DNA of 64,000 nucleotides from Stomoxys calcitrans. Its lineage: Eukaryota; Arthropoda; Insecta; Diptera; Muscidae. Location of the stretch: NCBI RefSeq assembly GCF_963082655.1, contig NC_081554.1:96354245-96418244 (forward strand). Reading direction: 5' to 3'. The notes beneath the pieces were generated by a model. The model searched no databases and was not told the DNA's origin. It saw only the letters and a program-made list of their open reading frames with translations. The position numbers were made by a program, and so were the translations under genes. Below are positions 53,366 through 63,949 of the stretch, piece after piece. Each line of letters opens with the position of its first letter. Within the stretch, counting starts at the first letter, position 1.

Positions 53366-53450
53366 AAAGGGTGATTTTTTAAGAGCATTAGGAAATTAAG
53401 AAAAAAAACACAAAATTCAGAAAAATTTATAAAATCTTTATTTGTTTTTA
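53366..53450 (-). mobile_element. mariner 3' terminal fragment
   Basis: AAAGGGTGATTTTTTAAGAG then CATTAGGAAATTAAG and TTCAGAAAAATTTATAAAAT align with the reverse complement of the right end at 50310-50402. No transposase sequence follows. Confidence 0.65.
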
Positions 53451-53736
53451 GTTGCAAGTCACCACGGTTTTTAGTTTTGTTAATTGGAATACTCCAAAGT
53501 AAACGATAGCAGAGAATGTCGAAATATGGCAACGCGAATTGGCCATCGATACGTAAAACAATACCTTCCAACCGATCTAAATTTTACTTTGGGAGGATCT
53601 GGGCCTTTGCTTTTGACGAAGACACCTGGTTTGAGTCTTAAGGACAAGGCCTTCGCATGCCTATAATTTGCCTTGGTAATCAGTCTTTCCGGCAAACCAA
53701 TACGCTCTTTAAGAGGCTTGAATAACAAAAGGCGCA
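53451..53736. other. Unassigned, with a coding-like minus frame
   Basis: A minus-strand frame across 53788-53480 includes ERIGLPERLITKANYRHAKA with LSLRLKPGVFVKSKG. The composition looks protein-like and may be a retroelement remnant, but I cannot name it. Frame ends overlap the start of family B. Confidence 0.3.
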
Positions 53737-53964
53737 TTGCTCCCAGGTTTATCGAGAGGCTTGGTGCAAATGGTCCCAAAACTCTCACCGATAGGGATAG
53801 GCCCCTTTACTTGTGCTCGGAGATTCGCTGCAAATGCTAATCCAAAGGTTACACGAGTAGATTCGGAAACGGCACCGCAGTCAGCCAAAAAGCTGTGGTC
53901 ACCTAGAAGGCATCCCACGTCCAAAAGAACCAAGGCTACATATAGTAATATGGGTCCAAGATAA
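53737..53964 (+). pseudogene. Family B ORF1, N-terminal piece
   Basis: A 75-codon frame with ANPKVTRVDSETAPQSAKKL and ending KRTKATYSNMGPR. The same NSNMGPR phrase opens ORF1 of the copy at 63691 (minus), which supports the assignment. Lys/Arg-rich, plausible for an RNA-binding ORF1. Interrupted at 53965. Confidence 0.6.
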
Positions 53965-54310
53965 AGCTGGCAAAATATGGATATTTTGTTTTTTGTCTGG
54001 ATATCGATTGATATTTTTCCTGACGATACTATCGGAAAAGTTAAATTTTTTGCAAAATTTAACAAAAAAAAAGGCGATCCGACACTGAATGTGAGAGGGC
54101 CCAATTTTCATCTGGTTAGTCTTAATTGTACTACAATAATTTCTGTCATGACTTTTTTATTCGCTCTGTGCATTAATATTGTTTCTGTATAAATCGATCG
54201 CTTGATTTTTACTTCTCGTTTGAAATAATGGTGATTGAAAATTAACGATAGTATCGATGCTATCGATAACTATTATAAGAAATATCGAACGCTGCAATTA
54301 TCGAAAGTTT
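53965..54310. repeat. TATCGAT-rich insertion in family B
   Basis: It lies between two parts of ORF1. It contains GATATCGATTGATATTTTTC and CTGACGATACTATCGG, and later GATAGTATCGATGCTATCGA. The first part is an inverted copy of 55690-55760. No coding capacity; probably a small DNA element. Confidence 0.5.
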
Positions 54311-55020
54311 TCAAGCTCCAGTCCAAGAACAGTTTAGTGATGGTAGTTGTCGACAAGGGAGAAGAACAGGGGTAGGAATGACTGGAGTGGTATAGTCAAT
54401 GGAGTGTCATCTGTATAGTCCGATGTCCTTGAAGAAATTCCTGGGCATCCTCCCATTTGAGACGATGCAGGATGGTATCAGGGCCAATGCATACTGATTA
54501 CTTTCGGAGAACAATGCTCAATTGAAATGTATCGATGCACCCTAAGAAGGATTAGCGAGATTTGGCCAGATGTATCACTGGATTTTGTTAAGAAGGAGGA
54601 CATTCCTTCTAAACCAATGGGACAAGCTTGGATACCAAGGATTACTACAAATACTGAGTCTAAGGGACTGTAATCCCAATCTTTCACTCACCGACTGGAA
54701 GATTGGTAGATTGGAAGAGGCTGATGGCGACCGCAGACATGCATTATTCGTACTAAATTCCGGCTGTCTCGCAGACCTCAACAATCCTGAAGAAGTGGCA
54801 ACCTACGAGATCAACAAGTTGAAGCTGAAGGTGAATAAAAGCGGTGGAGTTGGCGAATCAGGAGACGACTCAGTAGTTGCTGAACTCTTGTCGGTGGAAC
54901 TATGGACCATATCTCTAAAGTCTGGCGGATTGCATGAGACTCAAAATCCCCCTGCCACGATCAAAATTGGAGGACCCGATAAGCCCTGTGTGGGTGGGTG
55001 ATCCAGTGAGATTGGGATCA
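54311..55020 (+). pseudogene. Family B ORF1, main piece
   Basis: Frame 54570-55001 (143 codons) carries NLSLTDWKIGRLEEADGDRR, ALFVLNSGCLADLNNPEEVA and NKLKLKVNKSGGVGESGDDS. The copy at 63237-63052 reads VEADGEHRHAVFLLNSSCLA with NKLRLKVYRSGGLGEPG, so the reading is real and conserved between copies. ORF1 proteins of LINEs bind the RNA; no CCHC knuckle is visible here. Confidence 0.7.
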
Positions 55021-55249
55021 AAGGGTGCAGCCGTGGGGAAGGACGGAACTTAAAAGGTATTATAATACCAGCTGCTAGTGAAGCATCGAAGGAGGAATCG
55101 TCAACTGACCCTGGATGCGTAAAGAAACTCATTATAACAAGATTGAAAGAATGGATGGGATGCTAACGGTGTCAGAAGAGGAGGCCAACGCAACAGTGGT
55201 GGAAAATCTGAATCCTGACTATGTTCCAGTTTCTGCAGATAAATCTCCA

Positions 55250-55970
55250 CCATTTTAAGGCCGCTTCAGCTAAAGGTTTTTCTGATGGCAGGATGATTTG
55301 ACGTGATTCTTATACATGAATCATGGGTGTGTGGAGAAATGATTTGTGGGATTTAAACTACTCAAGGGTACGGGAAATGATAGTTTCAGAGCCTGTATTC
55401 TTGCAAAGATTAGTCTAAATGTTGTTATTCTTCCGTCGTCAAGCAGTGTAGATTCAGTAGTAGCCAGGCCTGAAATTAATAAGTCTCATATATGGCACAC
55501 GATCCAGAAATGCCGCCTTCAGGATCCATTAAAAAGAAACAATATCAGTGCACAGACCGAATACCACCAAATTTAATAAGTCAGTAGGAAGTCAAGAGAG
55601 AAATAATTGTACAAATTTTAGTCCAATCAGGTGAAAATTGCGCCATCTGTAGGAGCGATGTATTTTGTAGGATCGATAATTTGTGTTCAATTTTGCATAA
55701 AAAATACTTTGACGATAGTATCGATAGAAAAATACGAATCGATATTCAGACAAAAATGCTGCGATCTGGCAATTTGTAATAAAGGGAATAAACCGACTTT
55801 TATAACCACGAACAGGCTGGAAGTATTACATGTTACCTTTGTACCGCAGGATATAAGCGGAAAGATATGTGACTGGGAAGTGTTAGATGATCACAGAGGT
55901 TGTCATTGGTATGCATTCGTCGGAGGCTATAAGGGAAATTGTGTCTGAGTCAAAAGGCCTTTGGGCGATA
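55250..55970 (+). pseudogene. Family B endonuclease remnants
   Basis: Around 55270-55330 a frame gives DVILIHESWVCG, equivalent to the ILIQEPW motif with the catalytic Glu retained. Around 55370-55450 frames give RACILAKISLNVVIL and SSVDSVVARPEINKS. Frame 55631-55948 ends NKPTFITTNRLEVLHVTFVP with DISGKICDWEVLDDH, the C-terminal part; the S-D-H motif is lost or frame-shifted. 55577-55640 is a DINE monomer fragment (CAAGAGAGAAATAATTGTAC). Confidence 0.65.
55640..55775. repeat. TATCGAT-type repeat fragment, second copy
   Basis: GACGATAGTATCGATAGAAAA with ATACGAATCGATATTCAGAC matches the reverse complement of 53990-54045 almost base for base. It interrupts the endonuclease of family B. Confidence 0.5.
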
Positions 55971-56820
55971 AAAAGTTTCGACGCTTTTATGTCGCCAGGC
56001 CCCGATGATGGAATATAGCCATTTGCAATATATTATTGTCCATGGAAGAGAAAGGTGTAAAAGTGGTCGCGCATACTGATGACTTGGCTATTGCGGTAAG
56101 GGGAAAGTTTTCCAGCACTCTTAGAGATATATGTCAGGAAGTTCTACGTACGACGGCGAAGTGGGCTACCGAAAGTGGTCTTGGTGTAAATCCGTCTAAA
56201 ACGGAAGTTGTTCTTTTATGCAGGAGATACAAGATACCCACAGTGGCAATTGTCTCCTTTGGAGGAGAGAATGTTTCATTTACTTAAAGCGCAAAATAGC
56301 TGGGTGTTTTGCTGGACAGAAAATTGAACTTCAAATCCAACATTTTGGAAAGGGCAAGAAAGGCAACTGTTGCCCCATACCCTTGCATAAGAGCCATTGG
56401 CAAAAGTTAGGGGCTTAGACTGCGCGTCATGCACTGGGTATATACTGCAGTTATCAGACCCATAATGCTATATGGTTTTGTGGTCTGGTAGACGGCGATT
56501 CAAAAGTCTACCCATCATTAAATAGTCAACCGGATCCAAAGGATGGCTGGTTTGTGCATCACAGCCGCACGAAGGACGACACCATCTGATGCACTGAATT
56601 TAATTCTACATCTAATGCCTCTGGACATTGTGGCTAGACAAATTGCTGCGACCACTGCAGTGATGCTAAGGAAACTGTCTCTTTGGTTATGTGGCGCCTA
56701 CGGACACTGTGTTATTCTTGACACGATGTCCGATGTTCTAGGGAGTGTGGATTACACCCTAATTGTGTCACTTTTTGATAAAAAGTACTGTACTACTATT
56801 TCTGATAGAACCGACTAGAG
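55970..56820 (+). pseudogene. Family B RT palm and thumb
   Basis: Frame 56036-56287: EKGVKVVAHTDDLAIAVRGK, where HTDD stands for the YADD catalytic motif (both Asp kept), then TAKWATESGLGVNPSKTEVV and LLCRRYK. Shifted frames then give GVLLDRKLNFKSN-like sequence, SHWQKLGA and, in 56543-56818, RRTTPSDALNLILHLMPLDI with CGAYGHCVILDTMSDVLGSV. The RT fingers and motif A are missing before 55970. Confidence 0.75.
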
Positions 56821-56879
56821 ATGTGGGGGGAATGGCTAAGCTATAATGTCATAACGACAACTGGTATATATATTTTTCA

Positions 56880-57321
56880 GACAACCACTTAATCCCTGAA
56901 GAATGTATTTCTGTCGCAGATCTCTCAACGAGATGGCTGCACAGTTCAAAATTCAAATTGCTGATATTCCAAAATTATGTGGTCTGGTCTAGATTTGAAG
57001 AGGTCTACCACTTTACTGTCGCTGGCCACAACGGACGTCTCAATCATTGTGTCCGTCGTGACAGTTCTTTGTCTGATCGGAAAACATGCTGACAGACTGA
57101 ATGTTGCAAATAACGAATTTTGCAGAAGCTGTGAAGACGTCGGGGAAGAAAAGATTATAGAACATCTGCTGTGTGTGTGTCGCGCACTGGCCGTCAGACG
57201 GATTTCCACTTTACGTTCTCATTTCTTTGAGAAATTATCTGATTTAGCGGATGGGAACATTCGCAAGTTGTTGGGCTGGTTTAAAGCGATCTGGATGATT
57301 GAACGGATGGAACATCAGTAA
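56880..57321 (+). pseudogene. Family B RNase H stub and Cys-rich tail
   Basis: About 56925-56975 reads RRSLNEMAAQFKIQIADIPK, the middle of RNase H, then breaks. Frame 56977-57321 gives ATTDVSIIVSVVTVLCLIGK, CRSCEDVGEEKIIEHLLCVC and RISTLRSHFFEKLSDL. It is the same domain as 24328-23924 (C-x2-C and H-x3-C), here in plus orientation. Confidence 0.8.
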
Positions 57322-57400
57322 ACATATTTTTCTCCGGTTCCTGTGGTATCACAATGGACGAAAACGTCTAAGTAAGTCTGATGGCAGGTAGCCGCTTAAA

Positions 57401-58875
57401 CCTACCGTATAGGCCAATCTCACGATCGACTTGTTAAGCTCATAACCGACGCATACCATATCTATATGTTAATCAATATTGCTGTTTTAGTAAAATTTTA
57501 TACAATACATGGTTTTTGCTTAGCATTGGTCATTTTTCAAAACGAAAATATCTTCGCAGATCTCTTTAAGGACACAAATTTTGAGAAGTAACCGGAATGT
57601 CTTGTGACCGACGGTTCCTTCACGAAGATATTTGCTTATCTGATGAAACCAAACTTCCATGACTTTTTGATCGGATGCTGTTCTCGCACCAATGCATATT
57701 TGTTTGGAAACAATGAAGACATATTGCAGATATTTGAGCAGAATATTCGCCAGGAAATGCAATGTTCGAGGAGATTTGTAATTTTCTTCCAAATGCTATA
57801 CAGTCAGAATCAGTGCTGAAGTGAAGTGAACTTAACAAAACAGACCGAAACAACTTTAGCTTTCAAGAACCGTATTGAAGGTAACAACAGCAAAAACTAC
57901 GACATGCCACAAGTTATGCAGCTCCGACAAATGGTTGGATAAAGGTGAGCACGATGGGATGGGATAAGAGAGAAAATCCTTTTGTTCCATACAACAACGC
58001 CGAACAACAAAGACGCACGGCAGTACTCCAACAACCTCAGACCTAACAGCCAGCAAACCAAAAGAACAGGGAACAGAACAAAAGAGGAAACAATGACGGC
58101 CTATTTGGTAAAAGGAATGCAGCAACAACATCAACAACGATGACAACAATAAAGAAATCTTTTTGTAGTCGCATTTGGAGCCATTATGTTGTCGGCACCC
58201 ATTTTAATGCTCCAATGCTCAATGAAGAACAGCCACCACACAGCCATCGAGCATAGTCCAGACGCAGCCATAGTCACAGCACAGCCCCATGCACAAAGGC
58301 GAATCGCAACAAGAAGCCATAACAATAACATTTGGATTGTAGTACCAAAATTTTGCCACCTTCCCTGTTCTTCATCTCCCTGTTCCACCACACGTTGTAC
58401 GTTTTCCCCCAACAAAAACAACTTTAGCATGATGGTTGAGGAAAAAATAAAGAACTCTCCAACATGAATTCATAAAAGCAACAAAGGGTCCTTTGGGAAA
58501 TCCTTACAACAAAACCTTAAAAACCTTCCTTATGGATTAACGATGAATGTGGGAATGCACACAAACAAGTTCATTTTTGCCTTTGCAAACAATATGGCGG
58601 CCACTGTGTACTCCACAACCAATAGCTTTCTTTCTATATCCTAAAAAATATGATGCTTGTGATACGATTCAGAAATTTACACATAGTTGGCCCACACTCC
58701 TTAACCAACTCCATTGCGTGAAATTTTCGTAGAACTAAGAAGAGTAAGAAGAGCTATTTCAACGCCAATCCTATTCGAATGGGTGTTAGCTATTTTAAGC
58801 CTATTTAACTTTGGCCAAATTATAATTTTTGAATTATGTCTCACCGCGTAAATAGGGTTTATGAAAATTTAGTAA
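57401..58875. other. Mostly unassigned DNA
   Basis: A short DINE-like phrase (GTATAGGCCAATCTCACGAT) lies at 57408-57440. The rest, including the CA-rich 58000-58400 segment with CAACAACA and CACAGCC words, shows no recognised repeat, RNA or convincing gene. Frames at 57604-57853 and 58131-58467 have no known domain. Confidence 0.35.
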
Positions 58876-59769
58876 AACAAGTAAAACCGTCGGCCGGGCC
58901 GAATCTTATATAGGATAAAGGATAAAAAAAATAATATTGGAGCTATATCAAGTTATAGTCCGATTCGGACCACAATTGAATTGAATTTGTATTTGTATTT
59001 GAATTGAATATTGGAGACCATAGTAGAATTCGATGTGTAAAATTTCAGCCAATTCGAGTAAGAATTGCGCCCTATAGGGGCTCAAGAAGTAAAATAGAGA
59101 GATCGGCTTATACGGGAGCTATATCAGAATACAGACCGATTCGGACCATATTTGACATTTATGTTGAAGATTATGGGAGAAGCCGTTGTACAAAATTTCA
59201 AATCGGAATTTAATTACGCCCTTTGGAGGCTCAAGAAGTCAAGATCCCAGATCGGTTTATATGGCAGCTATATCAGTTTATATGGCAGGTATATATGTTG
59301 GAAATCATAACGTTACACGTCGTGCAAAATCGCAGCCATATTGGATAGGAATTGCGCCCTCTAGACGCTCAAGAAGTCAAGACCTCAGTTAGGTTTATAT
59401 GACAGCTATATCAGGACATGAACCGACAACCGACAAATGGACGGACAACCATATGAGTATCGTTGCCAGTTGTTAGAAGTCATAATAAAACACCTCATGC
59501 GAAATTTCATCCAAATCACACTAATAAGAAGTATTTGTGTAAAATTTCAGGCGGCTAGCTTTACTCCTTCGAAAATAAACGTGCTTTCGACAGACATACG
59601 GACGGAAGGATGGAAGGACAAACAGACGGACGGACATGTCTAGATCAACTTAAAATGCCATGACGATCAAGAAAATATATACTTAATGGGGTCTTAGACG
59701 AATATTTCGAGGAGTTACAAACAGAATGACGAAATTAGTATACCCTCATCCTATGGTGGAGGGTAAAAA
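58876..59769 (-). mobile_element. DINE-1-like element, T2 family, near full length
   Basis: It opens aaaacaagtaaaaccgtcgg with the hairpin (GTCGGCCGGGCCGAA) and CTTATATAGGA; the CCCTCCACCATGG part is deleted. Three monomers follow. It closes CTTTACTCCTTCGAAAATAA, the GTCY run in reverse (gacggacggacatg), GATCAAGAAAATATATACTT, TTTCGAGGAGTTACAAACAG and CATCCTATGGTGGAGGGTA. Confidence 0.85.
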
Positions 59770-60235
59770 ATATATGTATCATATACATATAAGGTGCAGA
59801 AGTTTTTGAAATTTCAAATAATTTTTGTTAAGAATACCAGAGGCATGCATTTCATTTCTCTAAACTGGTAAAAATTACCATAAACGAAAAAAACGTGACC
59901 CCTAAATTAACGAAATCTAAACTAAATCATAGTAAAATGGAACATGATTTGGCGCCAAAAATTGTTTCTCCCGTTAAGTTTACTCATATCATTATTTTAG
60001 GTATATATAAATGAACTTTAATCCAGTTAAAATTTTCAACGAGTTGGAAAATCTATACTTGAAGCCGAGTATTCTGTTTAGCTTTTCCCGAAAAGCTGTC
60101 AAACTCCATATAATAGAACGTCTGTGAAACGTTATAGAAAAATAGGCGAAAAAGTAGTTCTCTGCTTATAGTGAGGAAAATGGCAAAAAACCTGTATCGG
60201 CAGCGCTTGAAACCATTGTATCAATCATTGCAAAT
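59770..60235. other. Unassigned AT-rich DNA
   Basis: No recognised repeat or gene between the T2 element and the SINE fragment. Confidence 0.3.
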
Positions 60236-60425
60236 GCAAAATGCAAATTTTGCCCATGAACATTCCACCAAGAAACAGGGGCAAACTTCTCACATATCAA
60301 TAAGTGCAGTCCGATTCAAGTTTAAGCTCAATGATATGGGGCCTCCTTTTTATAGCCGAGTCCGAACGGCGTGCCTTAGTGCGACACCTCTTTGGAGAGA
60401 AGTTTTACATGGCATAGTACCATGC
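60236..60425 (-). mobile_element. SINE-1 fragment, head missing
   Basis: ATGCAAATTTTGCCCATGAA with CATTCCACCAAGAAACAGGG, GGGGCCTCCTTTTTATAGCC, GAGTCCGAACGGCGTGCC and CCTCTTTGGAGAGAAGTTTT match the 3' two thirds of the SINE at 17537 in reverse. It ends at GGCATAGTACC, next to a DINE. Confidence 0.82.
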
Positions 60426-60442
60426 CGTCATCAAATTCAATT

Positions 60443-61121
60443 TTTTTTATACCCACCACCGTAGGATGGGGGTGGGTATAGCAATTCGAAATATTGATCT
60501 TCGAAGCATTGATCTATAAAGTATACATATTCTGAGTCTAACTAGCCATGTACGTTCGCCCGTCTGTCGAAATCAGGATAGCAGTTGAACGCGGAAAGCG
60601 AGCCACTGAAAATTTGGCTAAAATGTGGTCCAAAGACTTAAGTTGTGACTTTAAACATCCATGCCAAGTATGACCCGAATCGGTCTATAAAGAGATAAAG
60701 CCTTCCTATAAAGCGATCCCAAGAGTTGGATTCTTGAGCCCTCAATTAAATTTTCAATTCAATTCAATTTCATCTGATTTGGCTGAAATTTGAAACAAGG
60801 TATGATTTGAATCGGTCTATGAAGAGATATAGCCCCCATATAAACCTATCCTCGGATTTGACTTCTTGAGATCTTAGAAGCCTCAATTTTCATCTGATTT
60901 GGCTGAAATTTTAAACAAAGACTTGTGTTATTACTTTCAACACCCATGCCAATTGTAATTTTAATCGGTTTATAAACAGATATAGCCCCCATATATACCG
61001 ATCCCCGGATTTGACTTCTTGAGCCTTTAGAGCCCTCAATTTTTATCCGATTTGGCTGAAATTTCGAACAGAGACTTCTGTTATGACTCTCAACGCCCAT
61101 GCCAAGCATGATTTTAAATAA
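60443..61121 (+). mobile_element. DINE-1-like element (T3/T2-like), 3' end missing
   Basis: It opens ttttttatacccaccaccgt, AATTCGAAATATTGATCTTC, CTAGCCATGTACGTTCGCCC, CGAAATCAGGATAGCAG. Monomers: CCCCCATATAAACCTATCCT, TTCATCTGATTTGGCTGAAA, TTGACTTCTTGAG. It stops at about 61121, where an oppositely oriented element starts. Confidence 0.75.
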
Positions 61122-61811
61122 CAAACAAGCAAAAACGTGCTAACTGAGTTTGCATTTGAATTATTTTGGTCTCAATAAGTCGTATCGGTACTTAGGGGGG
61201 CCTTTATCACCATATTGACCGATTCGGATAAAACTTGGCACTGATGTTACAAAAATCGGAAAATTAAGGCTTCTAAGTGCTGAAGAAATCACATCCGGGA
61301 TCGGTTTATATGGGTCTGTTTATAGACCCATATAAACTTCAGCCAAATCGGACAAAAAGTGCGGCTTGTAAGGGCTCAAGAAGATAAATCCGGTGATCGG
61401 TTTACATTGAAGCTATATCAGGTTATAGACCGATTTTAACCGTACTTGACACAGTTGTTGGAAGTCATAACAGAACACTACATGCGAAATTTCAGCCAAA
61501 TCGGATAAACATTGCGGCTTCCAGGGGCTCAAGAAGTCAAATCGGGAGATCGGTTTATATGGGAGCTGTATATAAATCTGAACTGATATGGCTCATTTGC
61601 AATCCGCAACAACAATATTAAGTATCTGTGCCAAACTGCAAGCGGCTAGCTTTACGCGTTTGACAGCTATCGTGATTTTGACAGACGGATGGACGGACGG
61701 ACATGGCTAAATCGACTCAGAACGTCGAGACGATCAAGAATATATATACTTTATGGGGTCTTAGACCAATATTTCGAGGTGTTACCATCCTGTGGTGGTG
61801 GGTATAAAAAT
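61122..61811 (-). mobile_element. DINE-1-like element, T2-like, hairpin lost
   Basis: acaagcaaaaacgtgctaac is the outer 3' sequence, followed directly by other bases instead of the hairpin. Monomers include GGGATCGGTTTATATGGGTC and TTGTTGGAAGTCATAACAGA. It closes with the GTCY run (gacagacggatggacggacg), ATCAAGAATATATATACTTT, TTTCGAGGTGTTACCATCCT and GTGGTGGTGGGTATAAAAA. Confidence 0.8.
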
Positions 61812-62199
61812 ACGAGAGAAACCCGTTAGGTGCAAGACAATAAGCATAGTAACAGATATCATTATTACTGTGGACGCCCCTACAAATAGAGTGGCATAAT
61901 ATGAAAGCACTAGGTGAGAGTATGAGAGATAAAAGTTGGACGTGTGAAAGATAGAAGTCACTGTTCCGGAGAGGTGGGGTGGGTCGCGGTGGCAGCTGAT
62001 GTGCTTGATTTGTAATGCAAGGAGGCCAGCTAATTGCATATGCTTCTTGTTTAGACATATATTTAATCATATACATATGATTATTGGCCTCAATCATTTT
62101 TGATCGCTAAACAATCTTCCGCGAATCTTCTAGAAGAAGGTCACGATCGCGGACGCGCTCGTCAAAGACTCCCCCTTCGTGATGAGTTGTGTCATCAGG
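61812..62199. other. Unassigned DNA
   Basis: No recognised repeat or gene; the 85-126 codon minus frames here have no known domain. Confidence 0.3.
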
Positions 62200-63760
62200 A
62201 CGTTTATTCTTGGAGAGTATTCCGCGAATGTTCCATATGAGTTGCTAAATAGTGAGTCAGAAGAGTCTTGGAAGTTCTTAAAATCGCCCAAAAATCGTGT
62301 GAGCGAATAACAAATGAGTATTTTGGAAGATTAATAAAATAACCACAGATCGCATTTCCTCTAACCACAGATTGCAGTTCCCCTGGAATGTGTAAGTTAG
62401 TTCCTAGTCTCGCATACTCTTCCGCTCTACAATTCGCCACAATATTTTTATGGCCCGGCACAAGAACAAGTGAATTTTGAACTGTTCAGCCATCTCGTTG
62501 AGAGATCTGCGACAGCCAAGGGCAGGCAGCAATTAAATCTCCAGGGATTTAATGGCTGCCTGGTTGTCTGAAAGATATTTCTCTAATTTTCTTAATAGCA
62601 TTAAATTGTTGCCATTCCATCAATTCTTGAAGTGCAAGGATCTCCGCAAGGGCCTCGATTTGAAGAGTCCTAAGTCTTCAGAGTAAACCACAAAGTCCAT
62701 ATGGTCGTCTAGTTTAGAACCATCCGTATATAAGTCTCTATATATTCTAATACGTAGTTTTAAACGGTTCTATCAGGAAAAGTGGTACAGTACTCTTTAT
62801 CAAAAAGTGGCACAAGCATTGTGTAATGAAAACTACCAGCAATAAGACGGTGTCCGTAGCCGCCGCTTGACAAAGACAAAGCTCCCTTAGCCTCGCAGCA
62901 TTCATGGCCATCGTGCTTCGCTTGACAGTTATGTCTATGTCCTCCGCAGATTCCACTTCCTTTTCGTCTAGAAGGGATAGTCCTGCAGAATATGTGCCGA
63001 AATTTATTCCGTTCCGCCTCTCTTCCGTTGTGTCCTTCCACGCTGGATCACTCACAAGTTTTCAGTTATAACTGCTGGGTAGTTTCCTGGCTCCCCAAGT
63101 CCACCGCTTCTATACACCTTCAGCCTCAGCTTGTTGAATCCGTAGGATACAACTCTTTCCGACTTCTTGAGGTTTGCGAGACAGCTGGAGTTTAGTAGGA
63201 ATACTGCATGCCTGTGTTCGCCATCAGCCTCAACCAATCTTCCAGTCGGTGGATGAGAGAATGGGATTATAGGCCCTTAGTCTCCCAAATATAGATTCAG
63301 GATTTGAGGGAATCCTTTGTATCCAAGAGTGCGCCGTATGTCGAGAAGGAATATCTTTCTTCTCGATTAAATCCAGTACTGCCTCTGGCCATATCTCACC
63401 ATTCTTTCTTAGATCTCATCGATATATCTCAATTGAGCGTTGATTTGTCAAAGCAATATGTTTATATTGGCCCCGATACCAGCCTGGAACGTCACAAACT
63501 GGAAGAGGCCCAGGTAATTTCGCAAAAATATCGGAGCATACAGATTTCAGTCCATTTACTATCCCACTCCAATTGTTCTTAAGTATGCAGCCTTGTTCTT
63601 CTCCCTTGCCGACAGCTTCCATCACCAAGCTTTCCTTTGCGACATTAGCAATGTTCCTTGGACCCATATTACTGTTAGTTCTCTTGGGCATGGGACGGCC
63701 TCCAGCCTTTAGGCTGTGCCGTTTTCAAATGTAGACGTGCAGTCTTTGGGTTACCCATTT
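62200..63760 (-). pseudogene. Family B non-LTR copy: ORF1 joined to RT thumb and RNase H
   Basis: From the high side: ORF1 N-terminus (63691) MPKRTNSNMGPRNIANVAKE, LPVCDVPGWYRGQYK; ORF1 middle (63237-63052) VEADGEHRHAVFLLNSSCLA and NKLRLKVYRSGGLGEPGNY. At about 63050 it runs directly into the post-RT segment: SDPAWKDTTEERRNGINFGT, LDEKEVESAEDIDITVKRST (63055-62880) and SGGYGHRLIAGSFH. RNase H pieces follow (62660-62204), ending MPGHKNIVANCRAEEYARLG. The whole endonuclease and RT catalytic region (about 2 kb by comparison with the plus copy) is deleted. Cys-rich tail absent. Confidence 0.75.
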
Positions 63761-63949
63761 CAGCCAATCTCCGAACCCAATTATGGGAGTCTCTTCACTT
63801 AGCGGTGAAAGTTTTAGTATTATTCGCACCAAGCTTCTTAGTATATATGAGAGCGATGAGCCTTTTATTATTCCAAGCTCTTAAATAGAGTATTGGTTCG
63901 CCGGGGAAGTAGAGATGGCAAACTATCGATCGCACTATCGATATTATAT
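63761..63949. other. Unassigned DNA
   Basis: Contains AACTATCGATCGCACTATCG, reminiscent of the TATCGAT repeat at 53965. No gene. Confidence 0.3.

Larger units (their letters stand above)
53737..57400 (+). mobile_element. Family B non-LTR retrotransposon, longest copy (degenerate)
   Basis: Order on the plus strand: ORF1 (53737-53964 and about 54310-55020), endonuclease (about 55250-55970), RT palm/thumb (55970-56820), RNase H remnant and Cys-rich tail (56880-57320), 3' UTR (57330-57400). It is broken by an insertion at 53965-54310, a DINE scrap plus TATCGAT repeat at 55577-55775, deletions of most of the RT fingers and RNase H, and many stops. Its 3' UTR (57341-57380) is what the SINE at 3586 shares. 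Confidence 0.8.

Noticed and set aside
53480..53788. 102-codon minus frame with protein-like composition
   Set aside because: No family recognised and it overlaps family B; kept only as an unassigned remnant.
57520..58467. Several overlapping frames that might be a host gene
   Set aside because: No recognised domain, no consistent splice pattern and frames on both strands of similar quality.
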